A DNA stretch of 64,000 nucleotides from Balneola sp. (lineage in GTDB: Bacteria; Bacteroidota; Rhodothermia; Balneolales; Balneolaceae): assembly GCA_002720745.1 (NCBI GenBank), contig PBJO01000007.1:261564-325563 (forward strand). The letters are read 5' to 3'. The notes under the pieces were generated by a model that saw nothing but the letters and a program-made list of their open reading frames with translations, searched no databases and was not told the origin of the DNA. Shown here piece by piece: positions 8,760 through 17,698 of the stretch; within the stretch, counting starts at the first letter, position 1, and the number at the start of each line of letters is the position of its first letter. A program made the position numbers and the translations under genes.

Positions 8760-10259
8760 TTATATCTTGGATCTATGCATCAATAACTTTCGGATGGTAT
8801 TCCAATCTGACCTGTTTATAGTCTTTGTCAGTACTAGTGGAATTACTGCCACTGCCATTGTAAAAGTGATCTTAAACCAATGAGGCAATGAGCTTAGGAA
8901 ATTATTTGGCGGATATTTGATGTAGCTCAATAGCACAGGGTCCCCCATTAACCAGAGATAGCATAGAAATCCGATAGCTAAGGCCAGGAACATGGGATAA
9001 AAGCAAAACTTGACCATCGGTAAGGTATACTTATTGAAATAATAGTATGCTAGGTACATTATAATACCTTCACTAAGTACAATGAGTAAGGGGGCATAAG
9101 GGGCATTATTTAATAATACATAACTTCCTGCAATAATAAGTATTGCGCTAAATAGACCACCCAATAGATTAGCTTTTAAATAGTATGTACTTTGCTGTGC
9201 GGCAATTAAGGAGGTCGCAAACACACTATTTTGAAATGTTAAAAACAACACAGGGGAGAGTATTTGAAGCATGGATATACTTTCTGTGTATAGATCCCCA
9301 TAGATCAGGGGAATAATGATAGGTGCTAAAAATAGTACCGCAAAACTCCCTAATAACCCTAGTAAGGTATGGTAGCGATAAGCCTGCTCTAGCCTAGCGC
9401 TTATACTATAAGCTGAGATCTCTTTATCCCAACCATTTGCCAGATTTGGGAGTAATAATTGCACAAATATACGATCTAATACCATGTATAACATGATTAT
9501 ACGTAGGGCAGCCCCGTACCATCCCACAAATGCATCGCTATAGAACAATGCAAATATAAGTGGAGGGAAGAGAAGAATAATTTGACTCCCCACCCAACCA
9601 ATTCCAAGTTGTAAAGATTCTTTTAGAATAGAATATAATCTTTTAATTAAATCTAGGGTCAGGGCGGAGGGTGAAATCACTAAATACCGTTTGTATATAC
9701 TAACGGTACAGAGTAGAAGGGAGGCTAGCCCGACCGAAAGTCCATAATACACAGGTAATTTTTCAAGATCATCTGCGCGTTGAATGCCATATAATATTAG
9801 GGCAAAAAATACGGTCGCCTGAGCCGCTTTAATACTTTGTAAGGTCAGAAATTCCTGCTTCCCTGAAAATATCCACTCAGTATGCAAGGCGTATGGTATT
9901 AAACTAAAAAGTAAAAGCCATACCAGAGTGTTAATATCCTCGGAATAGGGTAAAAATGGTGCGAATAAAAATAAAATGATCATCGCACATAAAGCCCATA
10001 TAAGCTTGCCTAAAAATAGTTCTGCGGTACTATATAAACATCTATGGCCTTCTTTTGCTACCTCTCTGGTTCCTAACTGCATTATGCCAAGATCAGAAAA
10101 CCACAATAAATAACTAAAAATCGCCAAAGCCGTTGTCCAGATCCCATAACTTTCCGGTCCTAGAGCACGAGCAAGCACCATACTGCTTACAAAGCCTAAG
10201 CCCCTAGTTACTAGGTCACCAAAGGCTAAACTCGCTACTTTCTGGCTAATACTACTCAT
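8760..10259 (-). CDS. Wzx-type oligosaccharide flippase (MOP superfamily)
   Basis: A 499-residue polytopic membrane protein with about 12-14 hydrophobic helices. It starts with the typical MOP flippase N-terminus: an amphipathic segment, then GDLVTRGLGFVSSMVLARA and LGPESYGIW. Relatives flip lipid-linked oligosaccharides across the inner membrane for O-antigen, capsule or exopolysaccharide assembly. The start overlaps the end of the upstream glycosyltransferase by eight bases, and the deacetylase-like gene follows after six bases. No Wzy polymerase is recognisable nearby, so the glycan may be a single short repeat or be polymerised elsewhere. Confidence 0.9.
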   Translation of the reverse strand: MSSISQKVASLAFGDLVTRGLGFVSSMVLARALGPESYGIWTTALAIFSYLLWFSDLGIMQLGTREVAKEGHRCLYSTAELFLGKLIWALCAMIILFLFAPFLPYSEDINTLVWLLLFSLIPYALHTEWIFSGKQEFLTLQSIKAAQATVFFALILYGIQRADDLEKLPVYYGLSVGLASLLLCTVSIYKRYLVISPSALTLDLIKRLYSILKESLQLGIGWVGSQIILLFPPLIFALFYSDAFVGWYGAALRIIMLYMVLDRIFVQLLLPNLANGWDKEISAYSISARLEQAYRYHTLLGLLGSFAVLFLAPIIIPLIYGDLYTESISMLQILSPVLFLTFQNSVFATSLIAAQQSTYYLKANLLGGLFSAILIIAGSYVLLNNAPYAPLLIVLSEGIIMYLAYYYFNKYTLPMVKFCFYPMFLALAIGFLCYLWLMGDPVLLSYIKYPPNNFLSSLPHWFKITFTMAVAVIPLVLTKTINRSDWNTIRKLLMHRSKI

Positions 10260-11334
10260 ATCTGGGTTTAGATTGACTATTCCATATTTGATTAATTATC
10301 TGATAAAGTTCGTCTTTATCATTAAATAGTTGCACATCCGTATTATCTTTTTGGCTTAAGAATATACCAATATTAGGTGCAATCACCTTTCTATTGTAGG
10401 ATAATGCCATCATTAGACCTCCCGAAGTATGTATACTTTTATAATTAAAGAGGCAGTAATCCGATGCGGACAGTAGGTATGGGTATTCATCCTCTGGAAA
10501 GAAATAGGGTAGATAACTAAAATATTGTGGGTTCAATGAGATAGCGGTTCTGATACGTTGATGATAACCTACTTGCCCTTTTTTTACGGGCCCCGCTATT
10601 ATAATATGAATAACATCATCCCAATTCTTTCTGTTTAAATACCCTATCATCCAATCGATAAATTCCAATATACCCTTATAAGCGCTTATATTGCCAAATA
10701 GGAGTATAATTGTGGCATTTTCTGGTATGCTGGCAGAGTAGCGTTCATTTAGTGTGCTAATAGAGTGTTTTCGTTCTTTAACTTCTGCGGGAAAGTAGGG
10801 ATGAGGAACTATGCACCATTTATTACTGTGCATAGGCACATTTAAATAGTGTGAGGTATCTCTTAGTAAGACTTTATCATGTATATGCAATTTATGGGCA
10901 TGCTTAGCCATACTTTTATGAAGCCATTTATGAAAGCTAAGCCACTTACCATCATGAGGTTCTAGATTATGAACAGTCCAAATTATAGGATTTTTCATTA
11001 ATGCAAAAATACTAAACCACAATAGTTTATAGGGAAAAGCTAACAATGATTTTAGATTTTGAAATTCAAGCCAATGATAATGTAAGGCTATTTTTTTTCG
11101 GTAACGCAGGGCATAAAAGGGTAATAAAATATGCCTGAAAGCATTTATACTTTTTACGGTATATTGGAAGGGTCGCTTCTCTAATAAATCAGAATATAAA
11201 AGGTAAAGATAGTCAGTCTTGGGAAATTTATTTCTGATTGGAGGAAACACTAGTACCACTGATTCATAATCCAATATCTCCTCATAGCACTGGGTGATAT
11301 TGGTGTAATGCGCTTTAGTGATGCTAGGATTCAT
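10252..11334 (-). CDS. Glycosyltransferase, GT-B fold
   Basis: About 360 residues. The WTVHNLEPHDGKW segment is typical of GT4-related sugar transferases. The C-terminal half has a donor-binding pattern: IILLFGNISAYKG, IIIAGPV, then LLSASDYCLFNYKS and HTSGGLMMALSYNRKVIA. There is no signal peptide. The ATG at 11334 is chosen; a TTG at 11358, eight bases after the preceding stop, would add eight residues (MVLSAVKF) and is a real alternative. It overlaps the flippase start by eight bases. Substrates are not predictable. Together with the second glycosyltransferase it would build a surface glycan. Confidence 0.83.
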   Translation of the reverse strand: MNPSITKAHYTNITQCYEEILDYESVVLVFPPIRNKFPKTDYLYLLYSDLLEKRPFQYTVKSINAFRHILLPFYALRYRKKIALHYHWLEFQNLKSLLAFPYKLLWFSIFALMKNPIIWTVHNLEPHDGKWLSFHKWLHKSMAKHAHKLHIHDKVLLRDTSHYLNVPMHSNKWCIVPHPYFPAEVKERKHSISTLNERYSASIPENATIILLFGNISAYKGILEFIDWMIGYLNRKNWDDVIHIIIAGPVKKGQVGYHQRIRTAISLNPQYFSYLPYFFPEDEYPYLLSASDYCLFNYKSIHTSGGLMMALSYNRKVIAPNIGIFLSQKDNTDVQLFNDKDELYQIINQIWNSQSKPRYE

Positions 11335-11366
11335 AAATTTGACTGCTGATAATACCAAGTCCTCAA

Positions 11367-12368
11367 CTAAAATAAATATTGTAATCCGACCGAGTGTACT
11401 GTGCCAAAACCAGTCTCAAAAGGAATAATAGCATAGTTGAATCGAATATCTGAGAGTATATAGCCTACCCCAAATGAATGAGGTCGCGCGGTATTACCTG
11501 TACGAAACCCCGTGGTGAGTTGTAAGGTTTCTGCTACTAGTACTTCAACACCTACTCTCGCATAAGCTTCGATATTTGTGAAGGTATTTTGTGATAAATT
11601 GGATTCATTATTAAGTGGATAGACGTAGTCCAAATGGGTTCTCACAAACACTGGAAGCTCCGGATTTTTACTTCCATTCCATTCTAATAAACCAATGGAT
11701 AATCCGCTAATCCAAGCCTTTGGTAGAGGGGTTTCCTCCACGTCTAAACGTTGCATTTCACCTAAACTACGTACAGCGGTACCAATATGAATACGATCTT
11801 TGGCGAAAGAACGGGATAGGCCTACATTGAATGCGTAGCCATTAGAGCGATAGGGATATATTTCTTCGCTTAGATAATGCACACTAGCGCCAACATTAAA
11901 CCATCTAAACGATTGTGCATAAGCGGTAGAAATACTTAGGTATTGAACTGAAAATAAGCCATTAGACGGACCTGGCTCATCTCTTTGCTCTAAATCTTGT
12001 AGTCCAGAGCTGTAAAAACTTATGGAAAAGGCTCGTTGCTCTAGTTTTTTATGATAAGAGCCAAAGATATTTTTTGTATCAGCAATCCAATTGGTGTACC
12101 CAATCTCAACCGAAGACCGCTTCGAGTTTACCAATAGCGAGGGATTGGTAAAAGAATTTCCTCCGCCTTGGCCCCAAGCGCTTCCCGCTTCAGAGAGAGA
12201 AAGGGCAAAAGGATTTGGGGCAATGTCGAGTAAGGCAACACCTGAGCGCTGGGCATCTGCACTAGTAAAGTCCACGCTAAGTATGAATAAACAAACCAAA
12301 AATCGATGAGTTCGGCTAAGCAAATGTAAGCAGCTGTGTATTTTTTGTATTTTAATGGCACTATTCAT
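11367..12368 (-). CDS. PorV/PorQ-like outer-membrane barrel protein
   Basis: A 333-residue protein with an N-terminal signal region (RFLVCLFILSVDFTSADAQ). The PorV/PorQ opening follows: GVALLDIAPNPFALSLSEAG, then GGGNSFTNPS, and then alternating amphipathic strands up to the terminal aromatic LQYLF expected of an outer-membrane barrel. PorV proteins are shuttle or attachment partners of T9SS cargo. The ATG at 12368 is used because it lies 10 bases after the preceding gene and directly precedes the signal peptide. Longer in-frame starts would overlap that gene and spoil the signal. It follows a second barrel of the same class and a T9SS cargo gene. Confidence 0.8.
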   Translation of the reverse strand: MNSAIKIQKIHSCLHLLSRTHRFLVCLFILSVDFTSADAQRSGVALLDIAPNPFALSLSEAGSAWGQGGGNSFTNPSLLVNSKRSSVEIGYTNWIADTKNIFGSYHKKLEQRAFSISFYSSGLQDLEQRDEPGPSNGLFSVQYLSISTAYAQSFRWFNVGASVHYLSEEIYPYRSNGYAFNVGLSRSFAKDRIHIGTAVRSLGEMQRLDVEETPLPKAWISGLSIGLLEWNGSKNPELPVFVRTHLDYVYPLNNESNLSQNTFTNIEAYARVGVEVLVAETLQLTTGFRTGNTARPHSFGVGYILSDIRFNYAIIPFETGFGTVHSVGLQYLF

Positions 12369-12378
12369 AGTTAGAATA

Positions 12379-13452
12379 TCATAAAATATATCGAAGGGTA
12401 AAAACATGCATGGATTGAAGAGTATGACGGTTAGTTGAAAAACCATAATCCACCTTCAAAGCGGGTTGAAATGGCAGTGCAAGGCTAAATCCCGCACTCC
12501 ATTTATTGGCATTTTGCTCCGCTAAATATCGATTCCAGCCCATATGTAAACGAAATAATGGGTGTAGTGATCGAGAAGCGGCTAAACGTAGAAAACTAGC
12601 TCGTGTAAAGCGCGTTTCTAACTCTTCAATGTATGAAACAGGTGTTCCATTTGATATAAAGAGCTCCCTTGTGGTAACCTCCGCGCTAAATCGCTTTATC
12701 TCAAACTCAGCGAATACCTGCGTACCTATCACAAGAGTAGCTAAACTTGTTTTGAGCCTTAGGGGCATTGCTTCGACTCGGTTTCTTGACTGTGGTTGAT
12801 TGTATAACTCACCTGAGTTCCATGTGTGCTCAGCTAAAAGATCTTGCATTACAAATGACCAATGGGTGTTAGGATTAAGTTTTATCTGTATGCCAAGATC
12901 CATCCCCACGCTTGTAGATGGTTTCATATCGCTGTGATAATCGGCTCTGTTTATCTTAAAACCAATTCCTGCTTGGATATTTTCACTGAGCCGAATACCA
13001 AAAGCTGATTGAAGTTGAATATCTGAGGTAGATACCATACCTAAGGGATAACCACTTAAACTTCGGGTATCGATATCTTGAACTCCAGCCCGAATTAACC
13101 CAATAAATAAACCGGCTTTGGGTGGTAGAGCAACACGTGCGCCAACACTCTGATAATGCCGGTCTAAACCTAATTGAAAAACACTAAGACTTAGATGGGT
13201 TTGAGCGGTATAGTTTGCTGCTAGGGCAGGATTATAATAAGGTTGTACTTCCAGTGAAGTACTATCTACCCGTTCTTCTCGGCTAAACCCAGCACTCACC
13301 GCATCACCAAGAGCTACACTCTGCGCATCAAACCCTAATTGTAGCGTAGATCCAGCATATCCACCAAATTGAGCGTTGATTAGAGCATAGGGCATCCCAC
13401 CAACCAATAAGGCTGTGATCAAAGTAAGGACAATACGAGATAAAATAGGCAT
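12379..13452 (-). CDS. PorV/PorQ-like outer-membrane barrel protein
   Basis: 357 residues with a signal peptide (LTLITALLVGGMPYALINAQ). The mature N-terminus has the PorV-like pattern GSTLQLGFDAQSVALGDAV followed by YYNPAL, where the asparagine-proline pair is typical of this barrel group. The rest is beta-rich with aromatic strand ends, closing in VFTLRYIL. It overlaps the T9SS cargo gene by one base (ATG inside the preceding stop). Sequence and position suggest a partner of that cargo in the outer membrane. Whether it is a true PorV, a PorQ, or a more general UPF0164-type barrel cannot be settled by eye. Confidence 0.77.
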   Translation of the reverse strand: MPILSRIVLTLITALLVGGMPYALINAQFGGYAGSTLQLGFDAQSVALGDAVSAGFSREERVDSTSLEVQPYYNPALAANYTAQTHLSLSVFQLGLDRHYQSVGARVALPPKAGLFIGLIRAGVQDIDTRSLSGYPLGMVSTSDIQLQSAFGIRLSENIQAGIGFKINRADYHSDMKPSTSVGMDLGIQIKLNPNTHWSFVMQDLLAEHTWNSGELYNQPQSRNRVEAMPLRLKTSLATLVIGTQVFAEFEIKRFSAEVTTRELFISNGTPVSYIEELETRFTRASFLRLAASRSLHPLFRLHMGWNRYLAEQNANKWSAGFSLALPFQPALKVDYGFSTNRHTLQSMHVFTLRYIL

Positions 13453-15056
13453 TAATCGATGACTAATATTTTTCCATTGAATTTTGATTCGCCTTGAGTT
13501 ATTTCATAGAAATAAACCCCATTACTTACTTTTGAACCCATATCATTAAAGCCTGTCCAGATAATCTCATATTCTCCAGGGACAACTTGCTGCTGCTGTT
13601 CAAGGACTAAATTCATGCCAAAATCAACAATCCGTAAGGTTGCCGCATTGGTAGATCTACTCTCAAATCGTATTCTAACTTCCCCGTGTAGATTGGGTGA
13701 AAACGGATTAGGATAGGCATAGGTCGACACAGTTTCAGCTTCCGGTTTAAATTGGTTGCCTCCATCTAAGGGGAAATTTACCCGTTCGATATTCCAGCCA
13801 TTATCTGGATCCCTGCTCCATAATAATCCATCTGAAGTTCCAATGAATAAATAGTCCGAGGTACTGCTAATACTTTGATATGATGTCTTGGGCTTCAAAC
13901 GATTATTTACTGACATAGGTACAGAGATCATTTCCCAGCTTGTTCCCTCATCTTTGGATCGGAATAAACCATTTTCACCTGCAGCCCACACATCACCCTG
14001 GAAGAAACCAATAGAGAGTATTTTTTGACCTTGTAGGCGTTGTTCAAAACTCGAACCACCATCGTCTGTAAAGACTATACCATATTGATCTAATCCCTGT
14101 AGATTAGACGTACTATTTTCCGCAATCCAGTTGGTAAGCCAAATACGATCTCCATTTGGATCCTCTGCAATTTCTATAACCCATCGTGCCAACAGACCAT
14201 TAGGATCATAATTAAAACCCACATTATTCCACCGGATTGAGTCAATAGGTGCGTATAGTGCATTATCAGATACATTGATGCCACCAGCGCTTCCATACCA
14301 AACACGATTATTGCGATCAATATGTACTGCAAATCCCTTAAGGTTGTCATCACTTACAGCGGTATATAATTCTTCAGATTGGGCACAAGTATTTGCCGAC
14401 CCAGCTGCACAATTACGCCAAACATAGCGGCCCCCGTCTGCTCGCATTGATGAAACTCCAAAGGGGGGAAGTGCAATTCGTTCCCATTGGCGCCCAAAAT
14501 CTGTACTGCGAAGTAATCCAGAAGCCCAATTTGCTGAAAATATCACTGTGTCCTTAATTGCTACACTGTATGGTGGGGATTGTTCTGGAACAATAATTCG
14601 TGCTCGATCATACTCAATACCCCCATAAACAAAGGTGGTATCTTCATCTATGTAACGGTCTAAAGGAAAGGGTGAAAAAGACCAGCTTTGTCCATTATTT
14701 GAACTGATATAATACCCATATCCAGCAGGAACCGTACCAGCCGGAGTCGATGAACTAAATCCTAATCCTGCGACAATAGTGTTACCTTGAGTAGCGATGG
14801 AGAATACGCGACCTTTACCACTAGTTAAACTGTCTATACCATCAGGGATAGCCCAGATTACGTCGGGACGATCAATGGGAGCATAATTTAAAAGAGGGGA
14901 GACCCAAATAAATCCATTACTTGTTTCAACAGTTGAGATACCATTCTGCCGAAATCTTTCAAAATCAGAATTCATTGGTCCTAACCATTGAGATTGAACT
15001 CCGTTTGGAAACGATAGTATCACTATTAATACCGAAATATATAGGTATTTAGGCAT
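13452..15056 (-). CDS. T9SS-sorted secreted beta-propeller (BNR-like) protein
   Basis: 534 residues with a signal peptide ending near AQSQW. The body has repeated Asp-box-like turns (ISSNNGQSWSF, RSTDFGRQWERI, FTDDGGSSFEQ, RSKDEGTSWEMI), the hallmark of a BNR/sialidase-type propeller. From about residue 448 to the end is a T9SS type A C-terminal sorting domain: YPNPFSPN, a strand region, then VSNGVYFYEI and the terminal GKILVID. Such domains direct export through the type IX system and are often exchanged for a glycolipid anchor. No catalytic residues are evident. It lies one base after the Ig-like protein gene and overlaps the first PorV-like gene. Confidence 0.85.
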   Translation of the reverse strand: MPKYLYISVLIVILSFPNGVQSQWLGPMNSDFERFRQNGISTVETSNGFIWVSPLLNYAPIDRPDVIWAIPDGIDSLTSGKGRVFSIATQGNTIVAGLGFSSSTPAGTVPAGYGYYISSNNGQSWSFSPFPLDRYIDEDTTFVYGGIEYDRARIIVPEQSPPYSVAIKDTVIFSANWASGLLRSTDFGRQWERIALPPFGVSSMRADGGRYVWRNCAAGSANTCAQSEELYTAVSDDNLKGFAVHIDRNNRVWYGSAGGINVSDNALYAPIDSIRWNNVGFNYDPNGLLARWVIEIAEDPNGDRIWLTNWIAENSTSNLQGLDQYGIVFTDDGGSSFEQRLQGQKILSIGFFQGDVWAAGENGLFRSKDEGTSWEMISVPMSVNNRLKPKTSYQSISSTSDYLFIGTSDGLLWSRDPDNGWNIERVNFPLDGGNQFKPEAETVSTYAYPNPFSPNLHGEVRIRFESRSTNAATLRIVDFGMNLVLEQQQQVVPGEYEIIWTGFNDMGSKVSNGVYFYEITQGESKFNGKILVID

Positions 15057-15057
15057 A

Positions 15058-15867
15058 CTATGGGTTGATGATATTAAATGTTGATTTCAGGGTATCACTA
15101 AATAGTCCCGCTTTATCCTTTGCATAGTAAAGTACGGTTCTGTTTTGTGGTGTGTTTGAACTGTTAACAGAAAATGTGATGGTATATACCGAATCACCCG
15201 CTACTTCGTCTAAACCTGTTCCTGAATCGGTTAGAACATTCGGTGTAGGAGTGAGTATGCTGCCATCTTCATCTTCAAACGCGATGAAAACTCTATCGAG
15301 TGTTTCTTGTCCATCTGGGTCGGTCACCTTAGCTTGGAATGGAATATTCAGCGTAGTAGACCCTGTAGGAATTTCAACAGAATTAGGATTCTCCACCCAA
15401 ATGATTTTGGGTGGAGAGCTAGCAATACCCTCTATTGACAATATGGCTTGATGTTGTATCCTATATCCATATCTGTCCAATGCATATAATTCAAGCAGTA
15501 ATCGCTCATATGAAGTCGTAGTTGTTTCCCAACTAAAATTGCCTTGAATTTCAATCGGTAAGGTGTCAATTATAAGTTTTTCCAAACTTTCCTGTAATAA
15601 AATCTCACTAGTTCTTGGATTTCTGACTATGTAACCTAAATGCTCTAAAAACTCAGAATTATGTAGTAGGGCAAAAAATGTATAGTGCAGCGTAGTATCC
15701 TTAAATCCATCTAAGTCCACATCAAAACTAATATCTGTTGGCTCCACACGAAAATGACTCAGATCAACAAATGTATAGGATTGCGTGGGTGTATAAGGTA
15801 TGTTATCGCAGTGGATGCCACCTAGAATGGCCAGAATAAGTGTAGACAAAAGAGCTTTATGGAACAT
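15058..15867 (-). CDS. Secreted or lipid-anchored Ig-like domain protein
   Basis: 269 residues. The N-terminus (LLSTLILAILGGIHC) ends in a cysteine that may be lipidated, though GIHC is a weak lipobox. The C-terminal half resembles an Ig-like or cadherin-like domain with a calcium-type signature (VTDPDGQETLDRVFIAFED, then LDEVAGDSVYTITFSV). The central portion is unfamiliar. It is the first gene of the eight-gene operon and lies one base upstream of the T9SS cargo gene. A surface or periplasmic partner of that cargo is a reasonable guess, not a demonstrated function. Confidence 0.65.
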   Translation of the reverse strand: MFHKALLSTLILAILGGIHCDNIPYTPTQSYTFVDLSHFRVEPTDISFDVDLDGFKDTTLHYTFFALLHNSEFLEHLGYIVRNPRTSEILLQESLEKLIIDTLPIEIQGNFSWETTTTSYERLLLELYALDRYGYRIQHQAILSIEGIASSPPKIIWVENPNSVEIPTGSTTLNIPFQAKVTDPDGQETLDRVFIAFEDEDGSILTPTPNVLTDSGTGLDEVAGDSVYTITFSVNSSNTPQNRTVLYYAKDKAGLFSDTLKSTFNIINP

Positions 15868-16013
15868 CCAGTATGCTTTCCTATAGGTTAAGGGAGGCCT
15901 TTAGACCTGCCACTCCATTAAACAAAATATAAGGCAAGTTTTACTATAAATGTATAATATCGCTAATCTAATTTATGTTGAATAAATGAGCTTGATAAAT
16001 TTTTGCTGATCCA

Positions 16014-16042
16014 TTGCATTTAGACTACAACAAAGGTATATT
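16014..16042 (+). promoter_or_regulatory. Candidate trp operon promoter
   Basis: TTGCAT (16014-16019) and TATATT (16037-16042) are separated by exactly 17 bases. Read in the Bacteroidota style, TTG is followed after 20 bases by TATATTTT, one base short of the TAnnTTTG consensus. Transcription from here would start near 16049 and would place the three leader hairpins in the mRNA. No experimental support is available. Confidence 0.5.
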
Positions 16043-16060
16043 TTTTAAATAGTCTTAACT

Positions 16061-16155
16061 CTTGACATGTTCAAGTCTCTAAAGATTGAAAATCTTAATT
16101 GTTCGGCTGTTACTAGTGTTTACCCACTTTTTTGCCAAAAAGTGGGTTTTTTTTT
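16061..16155 (+). terminator. trp leader: two small hairpins and an intrinsic terminator (attenuator candidate)
   Basis: Three inverted repeats follow one another: CTTGA/TCAAG at 16061-16075, AAGATT/AATCTT at 16082-16096, and a 10-bp stem CCCACTTTTT/AAAAAGTGGG at 16123-16146 with a four-base loop and a nine-T tail to 16155. The last is a textbook intrinsic terminator in plus orientation. The flanking genes diverge, so there is no upstream gene for it to end. It lies 58 bases before trpE, so it most plausibly controls readthrough into the trp operon. No Trp codon (TGG) occurs in the leader before it. Confidence 0.75.
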
Positions 16156-16213
16156 AAAAACGGATTGTTTTGGAGTTATCTAACTCACAATCACTTTTAT
16201 CTAGGTAAATAGA

Positions 16214-17692
16214 ATGAATGTTGAATCGTTTAAACAACTAGCCAAAACATTCTCGGCTATACCAGTATATCGACAGCTTTTAGCTGATACTTTAACGCCC
16301 GTTTCACTTTTTTTCAATATTCGTGAGGGGAGCAATTATCCTTTCCTTTTTGAATCTGTTGAAGGTGGCGATCGGTTGGCTCGATATTCTTTTTTGGGTT
16401 GTAATCCATATGAAGTTTTGCAGTTTGATGGTCAGAAAACAGATTTGAGAGCGAAAGATGGAGAGCTAAGGGTTTTTGATTCCTACTTTGATGCCTTAAA
16501 AATTTGTACGACCAAATATACTGAACCTAACATTCCTGGTTTACCTCGTTTAACCGGTGGGGCTGTAGGCTTTTCATCCTATGACACCTTTAGAGAGGTT
16601 GAATATCTTCCAAATACTCCAAATGATGATCTTGGGTTACCCGAAGCTGTTTGGGGCTTTTACGATGAAATTTATGCATTTGATCATGTCAAACATCAGG
16701 TAATCCTCATTCATACAGTTCGAATTGAAAGTAGTACAGACGATGAGCTTGAATTACAAAAAATGTATGCAGAGGCCCAGTCATCCCTAGATCAAATGGA
16801 AGCAAAAGTAAATCGTGGAGTAAACAAATCACCCGATTTTTATATAAATCCAGATCACCTTCGTAGTAATATGGACCAGGCTTATTTTACTGAGATGGTT
16901 CAAAAAGCCAAAAATCATATTTACGAAGGAGACATATTTCAAGTAGTATTATCCCAACGGTTTGAAACGGATATGTCAGGTGATACTTTTATGCTCTATC
17001 GTGCATTACGCATGGTTAATCCTTCACCTTATTTATTTTACTTAGATTTTGATCACTTTACGTTAGTTGGCAGTTCTCCAGAGGTGCTGGTAAGTGTACA
17101 AGATCAAAGGGTTCGAGTTTTACCTATCGCAGGAACAAGAAAAAGAGGTGCAAGCCTGCAAGAAGATTTGCAATTAGAAGCAGACTTAAAGAAAGACCCA
17201 AAAGAAATAGCCGAACATATTATGTTGGTTGACTTAGGACGCAATGATGTGTCTAGAGTCTGTGAAGCTGGTTCGATTCGTTTAGATAGAAATCAAGTGA
17301 TAGAACGATATTCTCATGTTATGCATATTGTGAGTGATGTATCAGGTCAATTAGCTAAAGAGAAAACGACTGTTGACGCCCTCATGCAATGCTTTCCAGC
17401 AGGGACCGTAAGTGGGGCTCCAAAAATTCGTGCCATGGAAATTATCGATGAAATGGAGCCCACAAAACGCGGAATTTACGCAGGAGCTGTCGGATATTTT
17501 GATTATTCAGGCAATATGGATACTTGTATAGCTATTAGAACTATGGTTGTAACCGGTAATAAGGTGTATATTCAAGCCGGTGCAGGCATAGTAGCTGATA
17601 GTGTAGCTGAAAGTGAATTTGAGGAGACAGTTAATAAAGCAGGCGCCTTAGTAAAAGCCTTAAGTACTGCCTTAGATATACGAGATAACTAA
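16214..17692 (+). CDS. trpE: Anthranilate synthase component I
   Basis: Converts chorismate plus ammonia, supplied by TrpG, to anthranilate, the first committed step of tryptophan synthesis. The 492-residue protein has the chorismate-binding architecture. The N-terminal feedback region carries PFLFESVEGGDRLARYSFLG, equivalent to the LLESAE-type tryptophan-binding motif, so allosteric inhibition is expected. The C-terminal catalytic half contains IFQVVLSQRF, the GTRKRG motif, HIMLVDLGRND and FPAGTVSGAPK. The first gene of a complete trp operon, preceded by the attenuator-like leader. trpS starts six bases after its stop. Confidence 0.96.
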   Translation: MNVESFKQLAKTFSAIPVYRQLLADTLTPVSLFFNIREGSNYPFLFESVEGGDRLARYSFLGCNPYEVLQFDGQKTDLRAKDGELRVFDSYFDALKICTTKYTEPNIPGLPRLTGGAVGFSSYDTFREVEYLPNTPNDDLGLPEAVWGFYDEIYAFDHVKHQVILIHTVRIESSTDDELELQKMYAEAQSSLDQMEAKVNRGVNKSPDFYINPDHLRSNMDQAYFTEMVQKAKNHIYEGDIFQVVLSQRFETDMSGDTFMLYRALRMVNPSPYLFYLDFDHFTLVGSSPEVLVSVQDQRVRVLPIAGTRKRGASLQEDLQLEADLKKDPKEIAEHIMLVDLGRNDVSRVCEAGSIRLDRNQVIERYSHVMHIVSDVSGQLAKEKTTVDALMQCFPAGTVSGAPKIRAMEIIDEMEPTKRGIYAGAVGYFDYSGNMDTCIAIRTMVVTGNKVYIQAGAGIVADSVAESEFEETVNKAGALVKALSTALDIRDN

Positions 17693-17698
17693 CATACG

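Larger units (their letters stand above)
15868..16213. other. 346-bp divergent regulatory region between the T9SS/glycan operon and trpE
   Basis: No gene is visible on either strand. The right part holds the trp promoter candidate, two small hairpins and an intrinsic terminator, described separately. On the left, facing the minus-strand operon, the complement of 15923-15931 reads TATATTTTG, a possible -10/-7 element about 55 bases upstream of the start at 15867. No clear partner -35/-33 element was found for it. Confidence 0.6.

Noticed and set aside
12091-12309. Plus-strand ORF opposite the PorV-like gene
   Set aside because: It is an antisense shadow of a gene with a clear signal peptide and barrel pattern, with no family features of its own. 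The same holds for the other short ORFs inside recognised genes.
15949-16122. Trp-rich leader peptide before trpE
   Set aside because: Short frames at 15949 and 16067 were translated by eye and neither contains a Trp codon, so enteric-type attenuation with a leader peptide is not supported.
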